A stretch of 24,353 bases of DNA from Clostridia bacterium (GCA_017520365.1 JAFXFQ010000030.1:1-24353); one strand, 5' to 3'. Positions 15,201 through 23,604 are shown, counted from the stretch's first letter. The notes: generated by a model not told the origin, from the letters alone. Numbers and translations: made by a program.

Positions 15201-15593
15201 ATGAAAAAGATAGATCCCGCAGTAAAAAAAGAAACCCTGTTTATCCTTTGGATGACGGTGATAATTAGCCTTCTTATGGAGGCGGTCTTTCTCATTATCG
15301 GAAAATGGGATACGACGGTGCTTTTCGGAAACCTCCTCGGAGCTGCTGCTGCCGTTCTTAATTTTTTTATAATGGGAATTTCGGTGCAGTCTGCTCTCGG
15401 CAAGGAGGAAAAGGATGCAAAGAACGTGATAAAGCTATCCCAGTCACTGCGTTTTATTATGCTTGTGGCTGTTGGCGCAATAGGTTATCTCGTGACCTGT
15501 TGCAACGTTATTGCAACAGTGCTTCCGTTCCTTTTTCCAAGAATTGCAATAGCTTTCAGACCTTTGTTTAGCAGAGAAAGGGGAGGTGAATGA
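15201..15593 (+). CDS. atpI: ATP synthase subunit I (AtpI-like membrane protein)
   Basis: A 130-residue membrane protein at the head of the atp operon. Hydrophobic segments lie at about 13-35, 39-62 and 83-118, the last probably two helices. The hydrophobic profile and position fit the ATP synthase I family, although individual residues are poorly conserved in this family. Known members help assemble the c ring and may handle magnesium; in sodium-dependent enzymes AtpI is reported to aid c-ring formation. The ATG has AAAGG upstream. The stop overlaps the start region of atpB (GGAGGTGAATGAATTG). Confidence 0.8.
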   Translation: MKKIDPAVKKETLFILWMTVIISLLMEAVFLIIGKWDTTVLFGNLLGAAAAVLNFFIMGISVQSALGKEEKDAKNVIKLSQSLRFIMLVAVGAIGYLVTCCNVIATVLPFLFPRIAIAFRPLFSRERGGE

Positions 15594-15594
15594 A

Positions 15595-16494
15595 TTGAAA
15601 GAAAAGGATCTGCGATTTAAGATCGTAGATATACTTCTCGTTTTGATGATGACGGTTCCAATTATTTTAGGAATCGTTCTTCAGGTAATGACAGAGCCGC
15701 CAGCCTCGGGAGTTCAGATAACGGGAGCTCGGATATTCTTCACGATTCCCATGCCCCTGCAGGATTTTCCCGTAACGGAATCTCAGGTAAACTCCCTCAT
15801 AGTAATGATAGTTCTTCTCGGCTTTTGTCTTTATATCACCCACGGTCTTTCAGAAAAGGCCGATCTTAAAAGACAGCATCTTGCGGAGTTCATTGTTGAA
15901 AAGGTGGACAGCCTTGTAAAGGAGAATATGGGCGATTTCTTCGCTTCGTTTACTCCGTTTATCATATCAATATTGGCGCTTTCCGCACTTTCAAGCCTGC
16001 TATCACTTTTCGGTCTCTATCCTCCCACCTCTGATATTAATATCGTTGGAGGCTGGGCTGTGCTTGTTTTCGTTCTTATCACCTACTACAAGCTCAAGGC
16101 GGGACCTTTGGCTTACATGAAAAGCTTTACTCAGCCCGTTGCCCTGCTCACGCCCATCAACATTATCAGCGAGGTGGCAACCCCTGTCTCAATGGCTTTC
16201 CGTCATTACGGAAACGTGCTTTCAGGCGCCGTTATCTCGGTGCTTCTCGGAACAGCTCTCGGAGGGCTCTCATCTATGATCCTTGGAAAGCTGCCGGGAT
16301 TCCTTGCGGATATACCCCTTTTCCAGGTAGGTATTCCCGCCGTGCTGTCCATCTATTTCGATGTGTTCAGCGGATGTCTTCAGGCCTTTATTTTCGCAAT
16401 GCTTACGATGATGTACGTTGCAGGCGGATTCCCTGAGGAAGAATACAAAAAAAAGAAAAGCCAAAAGGCTTCAAAAATCAAAAAAATTAATTAA
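15595..16494 (+). CDS. atpB: F-type ATP synthase subunit a
   Basis: Membrane stator subunit that forms the ion half-channels against the c ring. About 300 residues with five or six membrane segments. The essential arginine is in VSMAFRHYGNVLSG, with FRHYGN replacing the FRLFGN-type sequence of better-known enzymes. PINIISEVATP just before it is also conserved. The C-terminus is a Lys-rich tail. I prefer the TTG at 15595 because GGGAGGTGA lies 6 bases upstream. A GTG at 15586 would overlap that ribosome site and add three residues. It overlaps the end of atpI or directly adjoins it, so the two are probably translationally coupled. Confidence 0.93.
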   Translation: MKEKDLRFKIVDILLVLMMTVPIILGIVLQVMTEPPASGVQITGARIFFTIPMPLQDFPVTESQVNSLIVMIVLLGFCLYITHGLSEKADLKRQHLAEFIVEKVDSLVKENMGDFFASFTPFIISILALSALSSLLSLFGLYPPTSDINIVGGWAVLVFVLITYYKLKAGPLAYMKSFTQPVALLTPINIISEVATPVSMAFRHYGNVLSGAVISVLLGTALGGLSSMILGKLPGFLADIPLFQVGIPAVLSIYFDVFSGCLQAFIFAMLTMMYVAGGFPEEEYKKKKSQKASKIKKIN

Positions 16495-16510
16495 CATAAC
16501 GGAGGAACAA

Positions 16511-16798
16511 ATGGAACTCGCAATCGGTATTATTTTAGGATGCTGCGCTCTCGGCGCAGGACTTGCAATGATCGCAGGTATAGGCCCCGGTATTGGTGAG
16601 GGTAATGCAGTAGCTAAGGCCTGTGAGGCGATCGCCCGCCAGCCCGAAAGCAAGGGCAGCGTAACAACAACAATGCTTATGGGTTGTGCTATTGCCGAGA
16701 CTACCGGTCTTTATGCGCTGGTAATCGCAATTCTGCTTATGTTTGTTGCGCCTAATATTCTTGTTGACATTCTTGTAAAAACTATCAGCTCTCTTTAA
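16511..16798 (+). CDS. atpE: F-type ATP synthase subunit c, two-carboxylate (sodium-type) rotor
   Basis: Rotor subunit of the Fo ring: 95 residues, two membrane helices. Helix 1 has GIGPGIGEG with Glu30, the polar loop is ARQPESKG, and helix 2 has CAIAETTGLY with Glu63, Thr64, Thr65 and Tyr68. Offset by two residues, these match the sodium-site positions 32, 63, 65, 66, 67 and 70 of the Ilyobacter rotor. Position 32 is Glu instead of Gln, the two-carboxylate form known from Fusobacterium nucleatum. Sodium coupling is therefore inferred. I chose the ATG at 16511 because GGAGG lies 5 bases upstream and it gives a normal length; an upstream in-frame extension would run into atpB. Confidence 0.95.
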   Translation: MELAIGIILGCCALGAGLAMIAGIGPGIGEGNAVAKACEAIARQPESKGSVTTTMLMGCAIAETTGLYALVIAILLMFVAPNILVDILVKTISSL

Positions 16799-16818
16799 TA
16801 TAACTGAGTGGTAAACTT

Positions 16819-17331
16819 ATGCAAAGCTTAGACGTAATTTCGGTCAATATATGGCAGATGGCGGCATCCCTTGCCAATCTTGTTCTGCTGTTTTTGATCG
16901 TTAAAAAATTTCTTTATAAGCCTGTCAAGAATATGCTTAACGAGCGTCGCAGCGCCATCGACAATGACTACAAGGATGCTGCCGATGCAAAGGAAAAGGC
17001 TGTTTCTGATATGAAGGCGTATGAGGAAAAGCTCAGCGGTGCCGCCGATGAGGCGAGTGCTATTCTCAAGGGCGCTGTTGACGTTGCAAAGTCGAGAGAA
17101 AAAGAGATCATCGACGGTGCAAACGAAAAGGCGCGAGGAATAATCAAGAGAGCCGAGGCAGATGCGCTTCTCGAAAAGCAGAAGGCAAGAGAGGATATAA
17201 AGAGAGAAATCGTCGAGGTTTCCACTCTGCTTTCCGAAAAAATGCTGGGCAGAGAGATCTCCGCAGATGACCACAGGGATCTTATTGATTCTTTCATAGA
17301 AGGAATAGGTAACGGCGATGAGGCAAACTGA
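16819..17331 (+). CDS. atpF: F-type ATP synthase subunit b
   Basis: Peripheral stalk subunit: 170 residues. One N-terminal membrane helix (about 10-30, ending VKKFLYKPV, typical of the family) is followed by a long charged coiled coil (about 35-150) rich in Ala, Glu and Lys. It links subunit a to delta and F1. The ribosome site is weak (GAGTGG). It ends 14 bases inside atpH. Confidence 0.93.
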   Translation: MQSLDVISVNIWQMAASLANLVLLFLIVKKFLYKPVKNMLNERRSAIDNDYKDAADAKEKAVSDMKAYEEKLSGAADEASAILKGAVDVAKSREKEIIDGANEKARGIIKRAEADALLEKQKAREDIKREIVEVSTLLSEKMLGREISADDHRDLIDSFIEGIGNGDEAN

Positions 17332-17857
17332 TAAAGAGTATGCCGAGGCGCTTTTTGAGCTGTGCGCTGAGGAGGGCACTCTTTCCGAGTGCCTAGCGGA
17401 CGTCAAGGACGTCACAGAGCTTTTCAAAGCCTATCCCGAATATGTAAGCCTTCTTTCCTCTCCCGCCGTGCCCCTTTCCGAGAGGCTTTTGGCAATCGAT
17501 GAGGCGTTCGGCGAGAGAATGACACCATATACCGTATATTTTCTGAAGCTTCTTTGTGAAAAAGGCAGAATTGACCTCTTTTTCGAAATTTCAGAGGAGT
17601 TTCAGTGCCTCTATCTTCAGTATACGGGCCGTACGACGGCATACGTTACCTCTGCGGCAGAGCTTTCCGATGAGCAGAAGGCTGCTCTCGTGAAAAAGCT
17701 TTCCCAAAGTGAGAATAAGGAAATAGACGCAGTTTACTCTGTAGACCCGTCCCTTATGGGTGGAGTTAAGGTAGAGGTCGGAGGCAAGGTGTATGACGGT
17801 AGCATTAAGCGCCGTATCCGAGATGTAAAGGAAGTGATGATGGATGAACAGACCTGA
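17318..17857 (+). CDS. atpH: F-type ATP synthase subunit delta
   Basis: Connects the b stalk to the top of F1: 179 residues, family length. The N-terminal helical domain begins KEYAEALFELC and the C-terminal part carries the family signature DPSLMGGVKVEVGGKVYDGSIKRRI (about 145-169), the best conserved part of delta subunits. The ATG overlaps the end of atpF by 14 bases, and its own end overlaps atpA by 14 bases, so translation of b, delta and alpha is likely coupled. Confidence 0.94.
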   Translation: MRQTDKEYAEALFELCAEEGTLSECLADVKDVTELFKAYPEYVSLLSSPAVPLSERLLAIDEAFGERMTPYTVYFLKLLCEKGRIDLFFEISEEFQCLYLQYTGRTTAYVTSAAELSDEQKAALVKKLSQSENKEIDAVYSVDPSLMGGVKVEVGGKVYDGSIKRRIRDVKEVMMDEQT

Positions 17858-19337
17858 CGAGATCAGTAACATCATTAAAACTCAAATAAAAAACTATAAA
17901 GCTAAGATAGAAATGACGGAAACGGGCAAGGTTATCCTCGTTGGTGACGGTATTGCCAGAGTTTTCGGCCTTCGAAGCTGTATGGCTAATGAGCTTCTCG
18001 AATTTGAGGGAGGCTCCTTCGGTGTTGCACAGAATTTGGAGGACGAAACTGTTTCCGTTGCGATCCTTTCCGATAAAAATGATATCAAGGAGGGTACCGC
18101 CGTACACAGAACGGGCAAGGTAGTCTCAGTCCCTGTAGGTGAGGGACTTCTCGGCAGAGTTGTCAACGCACTCGGTGAGCCTATCGACGGAAAGGGCCCA
18201 ATTACCTATGCAGGCACCCGCCCCATTGAATCTGAGGCACCCGGTATAATCGAGAGAAAGAGCGTTTGCGTTCCTTTGCAGACAGGCATCAAGGCTATCG
18301 ACAGTATGATCCCTATCGGCCGCGGTCAGCGAGAGCTTATTATCGGCGACAGACAGACGGGTAAGACGGAGATCGCCATCGATACCATTATCAATCAGAA
18401 AAACACGGGCGTTATCTGCATCTATGTGGCAATCGGTCAGAAGAGCACCTCCGTTGCTCAGCTGGCAGGCGAGCTTATCAGAAACGGTGCTATGGATTAC
18501 ACCATCATCGTTTCCGCAAGTGCCGCAGAAAGCGCGCCTCTTCAGTATATCGCCCCCTACAGTGGTTGCGCTATGGCTGAATATTTCAGGGAAAAGGGAA
18601 AGGACGTTCTTATTATTTACGATGACCTTTCAAAGCACGCGGTGGCATACCGTGCACTTTCCCTTCTCATCCGCCGTCCCCCCGGCAGAGAGGCTTATCC
18701 CGGCGACGTGTTCTATCTTCACTCCCGCCTTCTTGAGAGGGCAGCCTGTGTTGCTGATGAATACGGCGGAGGAAGCATCACAGCCCTCCCCATTATCGAA
18801 ACTCAGGCAGGCGACGTTTCCGCTTATATTCCCACCAACGTTATATCCATAACAGACGGACAGATATTCCTTGAAACAGAGCTTTTCCACTCAGGAATCA
18901 TGCCTGCCATAAACCCCGGTATATCAGTCAGCCGAGTAGGCGGCTCTGCCCAGCTCAAGGGCATGAAGAAGGTGGCGGGAGAGCTCAAGCTTCTCTATTC
19001 ACAGTACAGAGAGCTTCAGTCCTTTGCCCAGTTCGGAAGTGACCTTGATGCGGATACAAAGGCCCGCCTTGCTCTCGGTGAGAGAATCGTTGAGGTACTG
19101 AAGCAGGGCAGAAATGCTCCCGTTCGTGTGGGATGCCAGGTGGCAATCGTTTATGCTGCCATCAAGGGTTATCTTGACAGCGTTGCGGTAAAGGAAGTTC
19201 ACAGCTACGAGGCAGAGCTTTTCGCACTTATTGAAAATAAATATTCCGCATGGCTCGAAAGAGTCGAGGCAGGAAAGTGGGATAGCGAGGACGAGGAGGC
19301 CCTTCGTCAGATCCTTTCCGATATGAAGGTCGGTTAA
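17844..19337 (+). CDS. atpA: F-type ATP synthase subunit alpha
   Basis: Non-catalytic nucleotide-binding subunit of F1: 497 residues, family length. It shows the P-loop GDRQTGKT (168-175), the adenine-binding and hinge region IYVAIGQKSTSVAQL, DDLSKHAVAYRALSLLIRRPPGREAYPGDVFYLHSRLLERAA, and ISVSRVGGSAQ with the arginine finger. The ATG at 17844 overlaps the end of atpH, with AAGGAAG upstream. It ends 3 bases before atpG. Confidence 0.98.
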   Translation: MNRPDEISNIIKTQIKNYKAKIEMTETGKVILVGDGIARVFGLRSCMANELLEFEGGSFGVAQNLEDETVSVAILSDKNDIKEGTAVHRTGKVVSVPVGEGLLGRVVNALGEPIDGKGPITYAGTRPIESEAPGIIERKSVCVPLQTGIKAIDSMIPIGRGQRELIIGDRQTGKTEIAIDTIINQKNTGVICIYVAIGQKSTSVAQLAGELIRNGAMDYTIIVSASAAESAPLQYIAPYSGCAMAEYFREKGKDVLIIYDDLSKHAVAYRALSLLIRRPPGREAYPGDVFYLHSRLLERAACVADEYGGGSITALPIIETQAGDVSAYIPTNVISITDGQIFLETELFHSGIMPAINPGISVSRVGGSAQLKGMKKVAGELKLLYSQYRELQSFAQFGSDLDADTKARLALGERIVEVLKQGRNAPVRVGCQVAIVYAAIKGYLDSVAVKEVHSYEAELFALIENKYSAWLERVEAGKWDSEDEEALRQILSDMKVG

Positions 19338-19340
19338 GCT

Positions 19341-20144
19341 ATGGCAGGAAATACAAAAGCTCTTCGCTCCCGTATCAAGAGCGTTACTTCCACTCTGCAG
19401 CTTACGAAGGCAATGGAGCTTGTGGCATCATCAAAGATACGCCGTGCAAACGAGGGGATGCAAAAGGGTAGAGAGTATGCCCGCGCTCTCGAGAGCACCG
19501 TATCCCTTCTTAGGGGTGACGGTGACTGCCTGAAGAGTCCTTATATGCAAAAGCGAGAGACCGGCAGAACCCGCATAGTGATAATCGCAGGAGACCGCGG
19601 CCTTGCAGGAGGATATAACGCTAACGTTTTCCGCCTTGCAAAGGAGTTCCCCGAGGCCGAGTTCATACCCGTGGGTAAGCGTGCGTGTGAGCGCTTCGGC
19701 AAGGAGATCAACTCCAGCGAACGCTTCTCCTTTGCGGATGCATTAGCTCTTTCCGGCACTCTTTGCCGCGATTTTGCAGAGGGCGAGTTTGATCGCCTCG
19801 GCATTATTTGGACAAAATACGTTTCCGTTATGACTCAGGAGGCAACGGTAACGTGGCTTCTGCCCTTTGAGAAGAATGAAAGCGGCACAAAGTCTCTTGT
19901 TACCTTTGAGCCGGATTGCCTTACCGTGCTCAACAATATAACGAGAGAATACGTGGCGGGAATGATGACGGTTCTTGCCCGAGAAAGCTTTGCCAGCGAG
20001 GTCGCCGCGAGAAGAATGGCTATGGACTCCGCAGGTAAGAATGCAAGACAGATGATAGATGACCTTCAGCTTGAGTATAACCGTGCCCGTCAGGGTGCCA
20101 TTACTCAGGAGATAACAGAGATCGTTGCCGGAAGCGGCGAATGA
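19341..20144 (+). CDS. atpG: F-type ATP synthase subunit gamma
   Basis: Central rotating stalk of F1: 267 residues, slightly shorter than the usual 285-290. The N-terminal helix is typical (RSRIKSVTSTLQLTKAMELVASSKIRRA), the middle Rossmann-like part has IVIIAGDRGLAGGYNANV, and the C-terminal helix ends DDLQLEYNRARQGAITQEITEIV. The C-terminal helix turns inside the alpha3-beta3 ring. It follows the atpA stop by 3 bases with a weak ribosome site. Confidence 0.96.
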   Translation: MAGNTKALRSRIKSVTSTLQLTKAMELVASSKIRRANEGMQKGREYARALESTVSLLRGDGDCLKSPYMQKRETGRTRIVIIAGDRGLAGGYNANVFRLAKEFPEAEFIPVGKRACERFGKEINSSERFSFADALALSGTLCRDFAEGEFDRLGIIWTKYVSVMTQEATVTWLLPFEKNESGTKSLVTFEPDCLTVLNNITREYVAGMMTVLARESFASEVAARRMAMDSAGKNARQMIDDLQLEYNRARQGAITQEITEIVAGSGE

Positions 20145-20159
20145 TTTGAGGTGATAGAA

Positions 20160-21560
20160 TTGGCAGAAAAGAATATAGGAAAAGTTTCCCAGGTAATGGG
20201 TCCCGTAGTTGACGTACGTTTTGATGAGGGGCAGCTTCCCGTTATCTATAACGCCCTCACTATCCCCGTTGGGGAAAGAACTCTCACAGTTGAGGTGGCA
20301 CAGCACATCGGCGATAACGTTGCCAGATGCATTGCTATGTCCTCCACCGACGGACTCAGAAGAGATACTCCCGTAACCGATACGGGCGCTCCCATCAGCG
20401 TGCCGGTAGGACGTGAGACCCTTGGCAGAATATTCAACGTTCTCGGAGATGCAGTTGATAACGTGCCCGCTCCCGAAAACTGCGAAAGATGGAATATTCA
20501 CCGTCCCGCTCCCGATTATTCGGAGCTTACCACGAGCGCCGAGATATTTGAAACGGGTATCAAGGTAATCGACCTTATATGTCCCTACTCCAAGGGCGGT
20601 AAGATCGGCCTTTTCGGCGGCGCGGGCGTTGGTAAGACGGTCCTTATCATGGAGCTTATCAACAACATAGCAAAGCAGCACGGCGGCATTTCCGTATTCA
20701 CCGGTGTCGGTGAGCGCACCCGTGAGGGCAACGACCTTTATAATGAAATGAAGCAGTCGGGAGTTCTTTCAAACACCGCGCTTGTGTACGGACAGATGAA
20801 CGAGCCCCCCGGAGCAAGAATGAGAGTGGGCCTTTCGGGACTTACTATGGCTGAGTATTTCAGAGATACCGAGGGACAGGACGTGCTTCTGTTTATCGAT
20901 AACATCTTCCGCTTTACTCAGGCGGGAAGCGAGGTATCCGCACTTCTCGGCAGAATGCCTTCAGCTGTTGGCTATCAGCCAACTCTTGCAAACGAGATGG
21001 GCGCTCTCCAGGAGAGAATTACATCCACGAAAAAGGGCTCCATCACGTCCATTCAGGCAGTTTACGTCCCCGCAGACGACTTGACAGACCCTGCTCCCGC
21101 AACTACCTTTGCACATCTTGATGCGACCACCGTTCTTGCGAGAGGAATCGCATCTCAGGGCATCTACCCGGCAGTTGACCCTCTGGAATCCACCAGCCGA
21201 ATCCTTTCTCCCGATATTGTAGGTGAGGAACACTATAAGGTGGCCAAGGAGGTTCAGAGAATACTGCAGAGATATAAGGAGCTTATGGATATTATCGCCA
21301 TCATGGGTATGGATGAGCTTTCCGACGATGATAAGCTCCTCGTTCAGAGAGCGAGAAAGATACAGCGCTTCCTCTCCCAGCCCTTTGACGTTTCTGAGAA
21401 GTTCACGGGATTTGAGGGCAAGTACGTGCCTATCGCGGAAACTATCCGCGGCTTTAAGGAGATCATCGAGGGCAAGCACGATGATCTGCCCGAATCTGCA
21501 TTCCTTTTCGTTGGCACCATCGACGATGCTGTTGAAAAGGCGAGAAAGGCAGCAAAGTGA
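20160..21560 (+). CDS. atpD: F-type ATP synthase subunit beta
   Basis: Catalytic subunit: about 466 residues. It shows the P-loop GGAGVGKT (about 153-160), GVGERTREGNDLY with the catalytic glutamate, the Walker B strand DVLLFIDNIFRFTQAGSEVS, and the C-terminal DELSDDDK region that contacts the stalk, close to the usual DELSEEDK. I chose the TTG at 20160, which gives the typical MAEKNIGKV-like beginning and has GAGGTGA 5 bases upstream. A GTG at 20151 lies inside that ribosome site and would add three residues. The stop overlaps the atpC ATG by one base. Confidence 0.98.
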   Translation: MAEKNIGKVSQVMGPVVDVRFDEGQLPVIYNALTIPVGERTLTVEVAQHIGDNVARCIAMSSTDGLRRDTPVTDTGAPISVPVGRETLGRIFNVLGDAVDNVPAPENCERWNIHRPAPDYSELTTSAEIFETGIKVIDLICPYSKGGKIGLFGGAGVGKTVLIMELINNIAKQHGGISVFTGVGERTREGNDLYNEMKQSGVLSNTALVYGQMNEPPGARMRVGLSGLTMAEYFRDTEGQDVLLFIDNIFRFTQAGSEVSALLGRMPSAVGYQPTLANEMGALQERITSTKKGSITSIQAVYVPADDLTDPAPATTFAHLDATTVLARGIASQGIYPAVDPLESTSRILSPDIVGEEHYKVAKEVQRILQRYKELMDIIAIMGMDELSDDDKLLVQRARKIQRFLSQPFDVSEKFTGFEGKYVPIAETIRGFKEIIEGKHDDLPESAFLFVGTIDDAVEKARKAAK

Positions 21561-21826
21561 TGAAGACCTATCACCTGACCGTGTCCACTCCCGACGGAAA
21601 CGTTTTTTCGGGGCAGTGCACCGAGCTTCTGGTTAAGGGAACGGAGGGTGAGCTTGTTGTAATGGCAGGCCATATCCCCTTTGTGACAAGCCTTGTGCCT
21701 TCAAGGTGTACCCTCTGGCTTGAGGACGGCACAGAAAAGGCGGCCACGGTGGACGGCGGTGTCCTTACCGTGGGCAAGGATTCCGTTACCCTCATTGCAG
21801 GCTCCTTTAAGTTTACGGAAGAATAA
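21560..21826 (+). CDS. atpC: F-type ATP synthase subunit epsilon, lacking the C-terminal domain
   Basis: Only 88 residues, against about 130-140 in most bacteria. What is present is the N-terminal beta-sandwich: YHLTVSTPDGNVFSGQC, EGELVVMAGHIPFVTSL, the DGTEKAATVDGGVLTV strand pair and VTLIAGSFKF. The two C-terminal helices that inhibit ATP hydrolysis in other species are absent. The stop is followed at once by a terminator, so this is not a frameshifted longer gene. The ATG overlaps the beta stop. It completes the atp operon. Confidence 0.93.
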   Translation: MKTYHLTVSTPDGNVFSGQCTELLVKGTEGELVVMAGHIPFVTSLVPSRCTLWLEDGTEKAATVDGGVLTVGKDSVTLIAGSFKFTEE

Positions 21827-21828
21827 AT

Positions 21829-21871
21829 AAAGCGACCCCACCTTTATTTTCTAAAGGTGGGGTCGCTTTTT
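21829..21871. terminator. Bidirectional terminator between atpC and the cysteine desulfurase gene
   Basis: A perfect 18-bp stem (21829-21846 with 21852-21869) with a TTTTC loop, A-run on one side and T-run on the other, lies between convergent genes 2 bases after the atpC stop. Confidence 0.9.
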
Positions 21872-21891
21872 GGATTATTTAAAACAGTCTG

Positions 21892-23049
21892 CTATTTTTC
21901 GATCTTTGCAAGGCGTCCGATACCGTTTTTCAAAGCATCGGCAAAGGTAACGATCTCGTTCTCGGTGTTGAGATGGCCAATGCTGACACGAACGGAGCAG
22001 TCGGCCTCTCTTTCAGTAATGCCGAAGGCCAAAAGCGCTCGGCTCACACCCTTGCCCCTTGCGGAGCAGGCGCTTCCCGCACTTATGCAAATTCCTTCAC
22101 CGGAGAGGTAGTTCAGCATGGTCTCGCTTTTTATGTTGGGCAGGGTCAGATTTGCGATGCAGTCAAGACCGTTTGGCGGGCGATTTATGCGAACTGCGTC
22201 TCCAAGCTCGGCCTCAAGTCGCCGACGGAGGGCGCTTAGCTTCTCGGCACGCTCACCGAAGGCCTTCATACCCTCTGTTGCCGCAACGCCGAAGGCCGCA
22301 ATGGCGGGAACGTTCTCTGTTCCGGAGCGGAAGCCGCTTTCCTGACCGCCGCCGAGGATTACGGGAACGAGTCGCTTTGCACGAATGACCTCAGCTGTCA
22401 CCGCAAGAGCGCCTACACCCTTGGGTGCATTTATTTTGTGGCCGCTGACCGAAACTGCATCGGCACCGAGGCTTTTCAAGGTGAATTTTGTTTTCAGATA
22501 TCCTTGAACGGCATCGCAGTGGATGAAAGCCTTGGGGGCGTGCTCTCTCACTATTGCCGCTGCTGCGGGAAAATCGTAAAGCGCTCCGGTTTCGTTGTTT
22601 ACAAGCATAAACGAGGCAAGAACGGTGGTCCTGTCGCAGTTCTTTTTCAAAAATTCGAGGTCGATAGCGCCGCCGACTGTAGGAACGCGGTATACGTCAA
22701 AGCCTCGGGATTCAAGCCTTGCCGCACATTCCCAAACGGAGGGATGCTCGGAATCGGTGATAAACACCTTTCCGCCACCGCTTCTGTCCTTTGCATCAAT
22801 GCTACCGAATATGGCAAGGTTGTTTGCCTCACTTCCCCCTGCTGTGAATATTACCTGACCGTCCTGAGGGCGGCGGATGCCGAGAGAAAGGCCGACGGCG
22901 TTTCTTGCCTCTGAGAGAAGCTTGTTTGCCGCATTTCCCATGGCGTGAACGGAGCCTGCGTTACCGTAAGAGACGGATAAAGCCTCTCTCATTTTTTCGA
23001 GAGAGGCCTCAGAGGGCATTGTTGTTGCACTGTTATCCAGATATATCAT
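21892..23049 (-). CDS. NifS/IscS-type cysteine desulfurase
   Basis: A PLP enzyme that takes sulfur from cysteine (EC 2.8.1.7) for iron-sulfur clusters or tRNA thiolation. 385 residues. It shows MIYLDNSATT at the start, GSEANNLAI, ITDSEHPSV, NNETGALYD, the PLP-lysine segment VSGHKINAPKG (Lys205), RSGTENVP, and the active-site Cys328 in SAGSACSARGKG. The long loop after the cysteine of IscS (GSLEPS) is changed here. No iscU-like partner is visible in the window, so its acceptor is unknown. I chose the ATG at 23049 because it gives the canonical N-terminus; a TTG at 23082 lies inside the lipoprotein gene. It follows that gene by 7 bases. Confidence 0.93.
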   Translation of the reverse strand: MIYLDNSATTMPSEASLEKMREALSVSYGNAGSVHAMGNAANKLLSEARNAVGLSLGIRRPQDGQVIFTAGGSEANNLAIFGSIDAKDRSGGGKVFITDSEHPSVWECAARLESRGFDVYRVPTVGGAIDLEFLKKNCDRTTVLASFMLVNNETGALYDFPAAAAIVREHAPKAFIHCDAVQGYLKTKFTLKSLGADAVSVSGHKINAPKGVGALAVTAEVIRAKRLVPVILGGGQESGFRSGTENVPAIAAFGVAATEGMKAFGERAEKLSALRRRLEAELGDAVRINRPPNGLDCIANLTLPNIKSETMLNYLSGEGICISAGSACSARGKGVSRALLAFGITEREADCSVRVSIGHLNTENEIVTFADALKNGIGRLAKIEK

Positions 23050-23056
23050 TGCTCTA

Positions 23057-23590
23057 TCACTTATCAAATCGGAACGCTTCAACGATCATTGTACGCTCCT
23101 CAAGATGCTTTTCGTTGTATTCGGTGGGTGAGGTATATGTGAGATAATAAACGTAGAAGTCCTTGATGACGGCGGTAATGATAAAGTTGTACTCAGTGCC
23201 GCCGTTCTTGCCTGTGAAGGTGAACTCCTTGCCGTCAACACCGCCGAGGCGTGCCTTTGTGACAGCAACCTTTGACATTTCGGTGCAGATATTGGAAAGA
23301 TCGTTTTCAAAGGTTTTCCACCAGTCCTCAACTGTTGCAATATCGCCAGCAATGGCGTGAGCTGTGGCGGAGATGTTTGTCTTGTCAGTTCTGCCGGGGT
23401 AGTATGCGCTTGTGAAAAGGTCGTTTCGGTCTACCTCCCATGCTGTGGGAACGTACATGCTGTAATCAACGTTGTTTCCGGAGGCCTTTTTCATTCCATC
23501 GGGAGCTTTTTCATCGTTTTTCTTTGCGCATCCTGCAAAGACCGCTAGGCACATACAAAGAACGAGCAAAAGTGAAATTATTCTTTTCAT
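23057..23590 (-). CDS. Putative lipoprotein, PsbP-like fold possible
   Basis: A 177-residue exported protein. The N-terminus MKRIISLLLVLCMCLAVFAGC is a type II signal peptide, with the lipidated Cys21 expected to anchor it outside the membrane. The mature part (VDYSMYVPTAWEV, then VEDWWKTFENDL, GGVDGKEFTFTGKN and a final Arg-Thr-Met-Ile-Val-Glu-Ala-Phe stretch) resembles small PsbP-related lipoproteins of Firmicutes, but I am not certain and infer no function. I chose the Met at 23590, which has AGAGGT about 7 bases upstream; an ATG at 23608 overlaps the ilvH stop and lacks spacing. It lies between ilvH and the cysteine desulfurase gene and is probably cotranscribed. Confidence 0.82.
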   Translation of the reverse strand: MKRIISLLLVLCMCLAVFAGCAKKNDEKAPDGMKKASGNNVDYSMYVPTAWEVDRNDLFTSAYYPGRTDKTNISATAHAIAGDIATVEDWWKTFENDLSNICTEMSKVAVTKARLGGVDGKEFTFTGKNGGTEYNFIITAVIKDFYVYYLTYTSPTEYNEKHLEERTMIVEAFRFDK

Positions 23591-23604
23591 AATCATACCT
23601 CTAA

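Noticed and set aside
19743..20681. A 312-codon open frame antisense to atpG and atpD
   Set aside because: It spans the junction of two highly conserved genes and has no domain, promoter or ribosome site.
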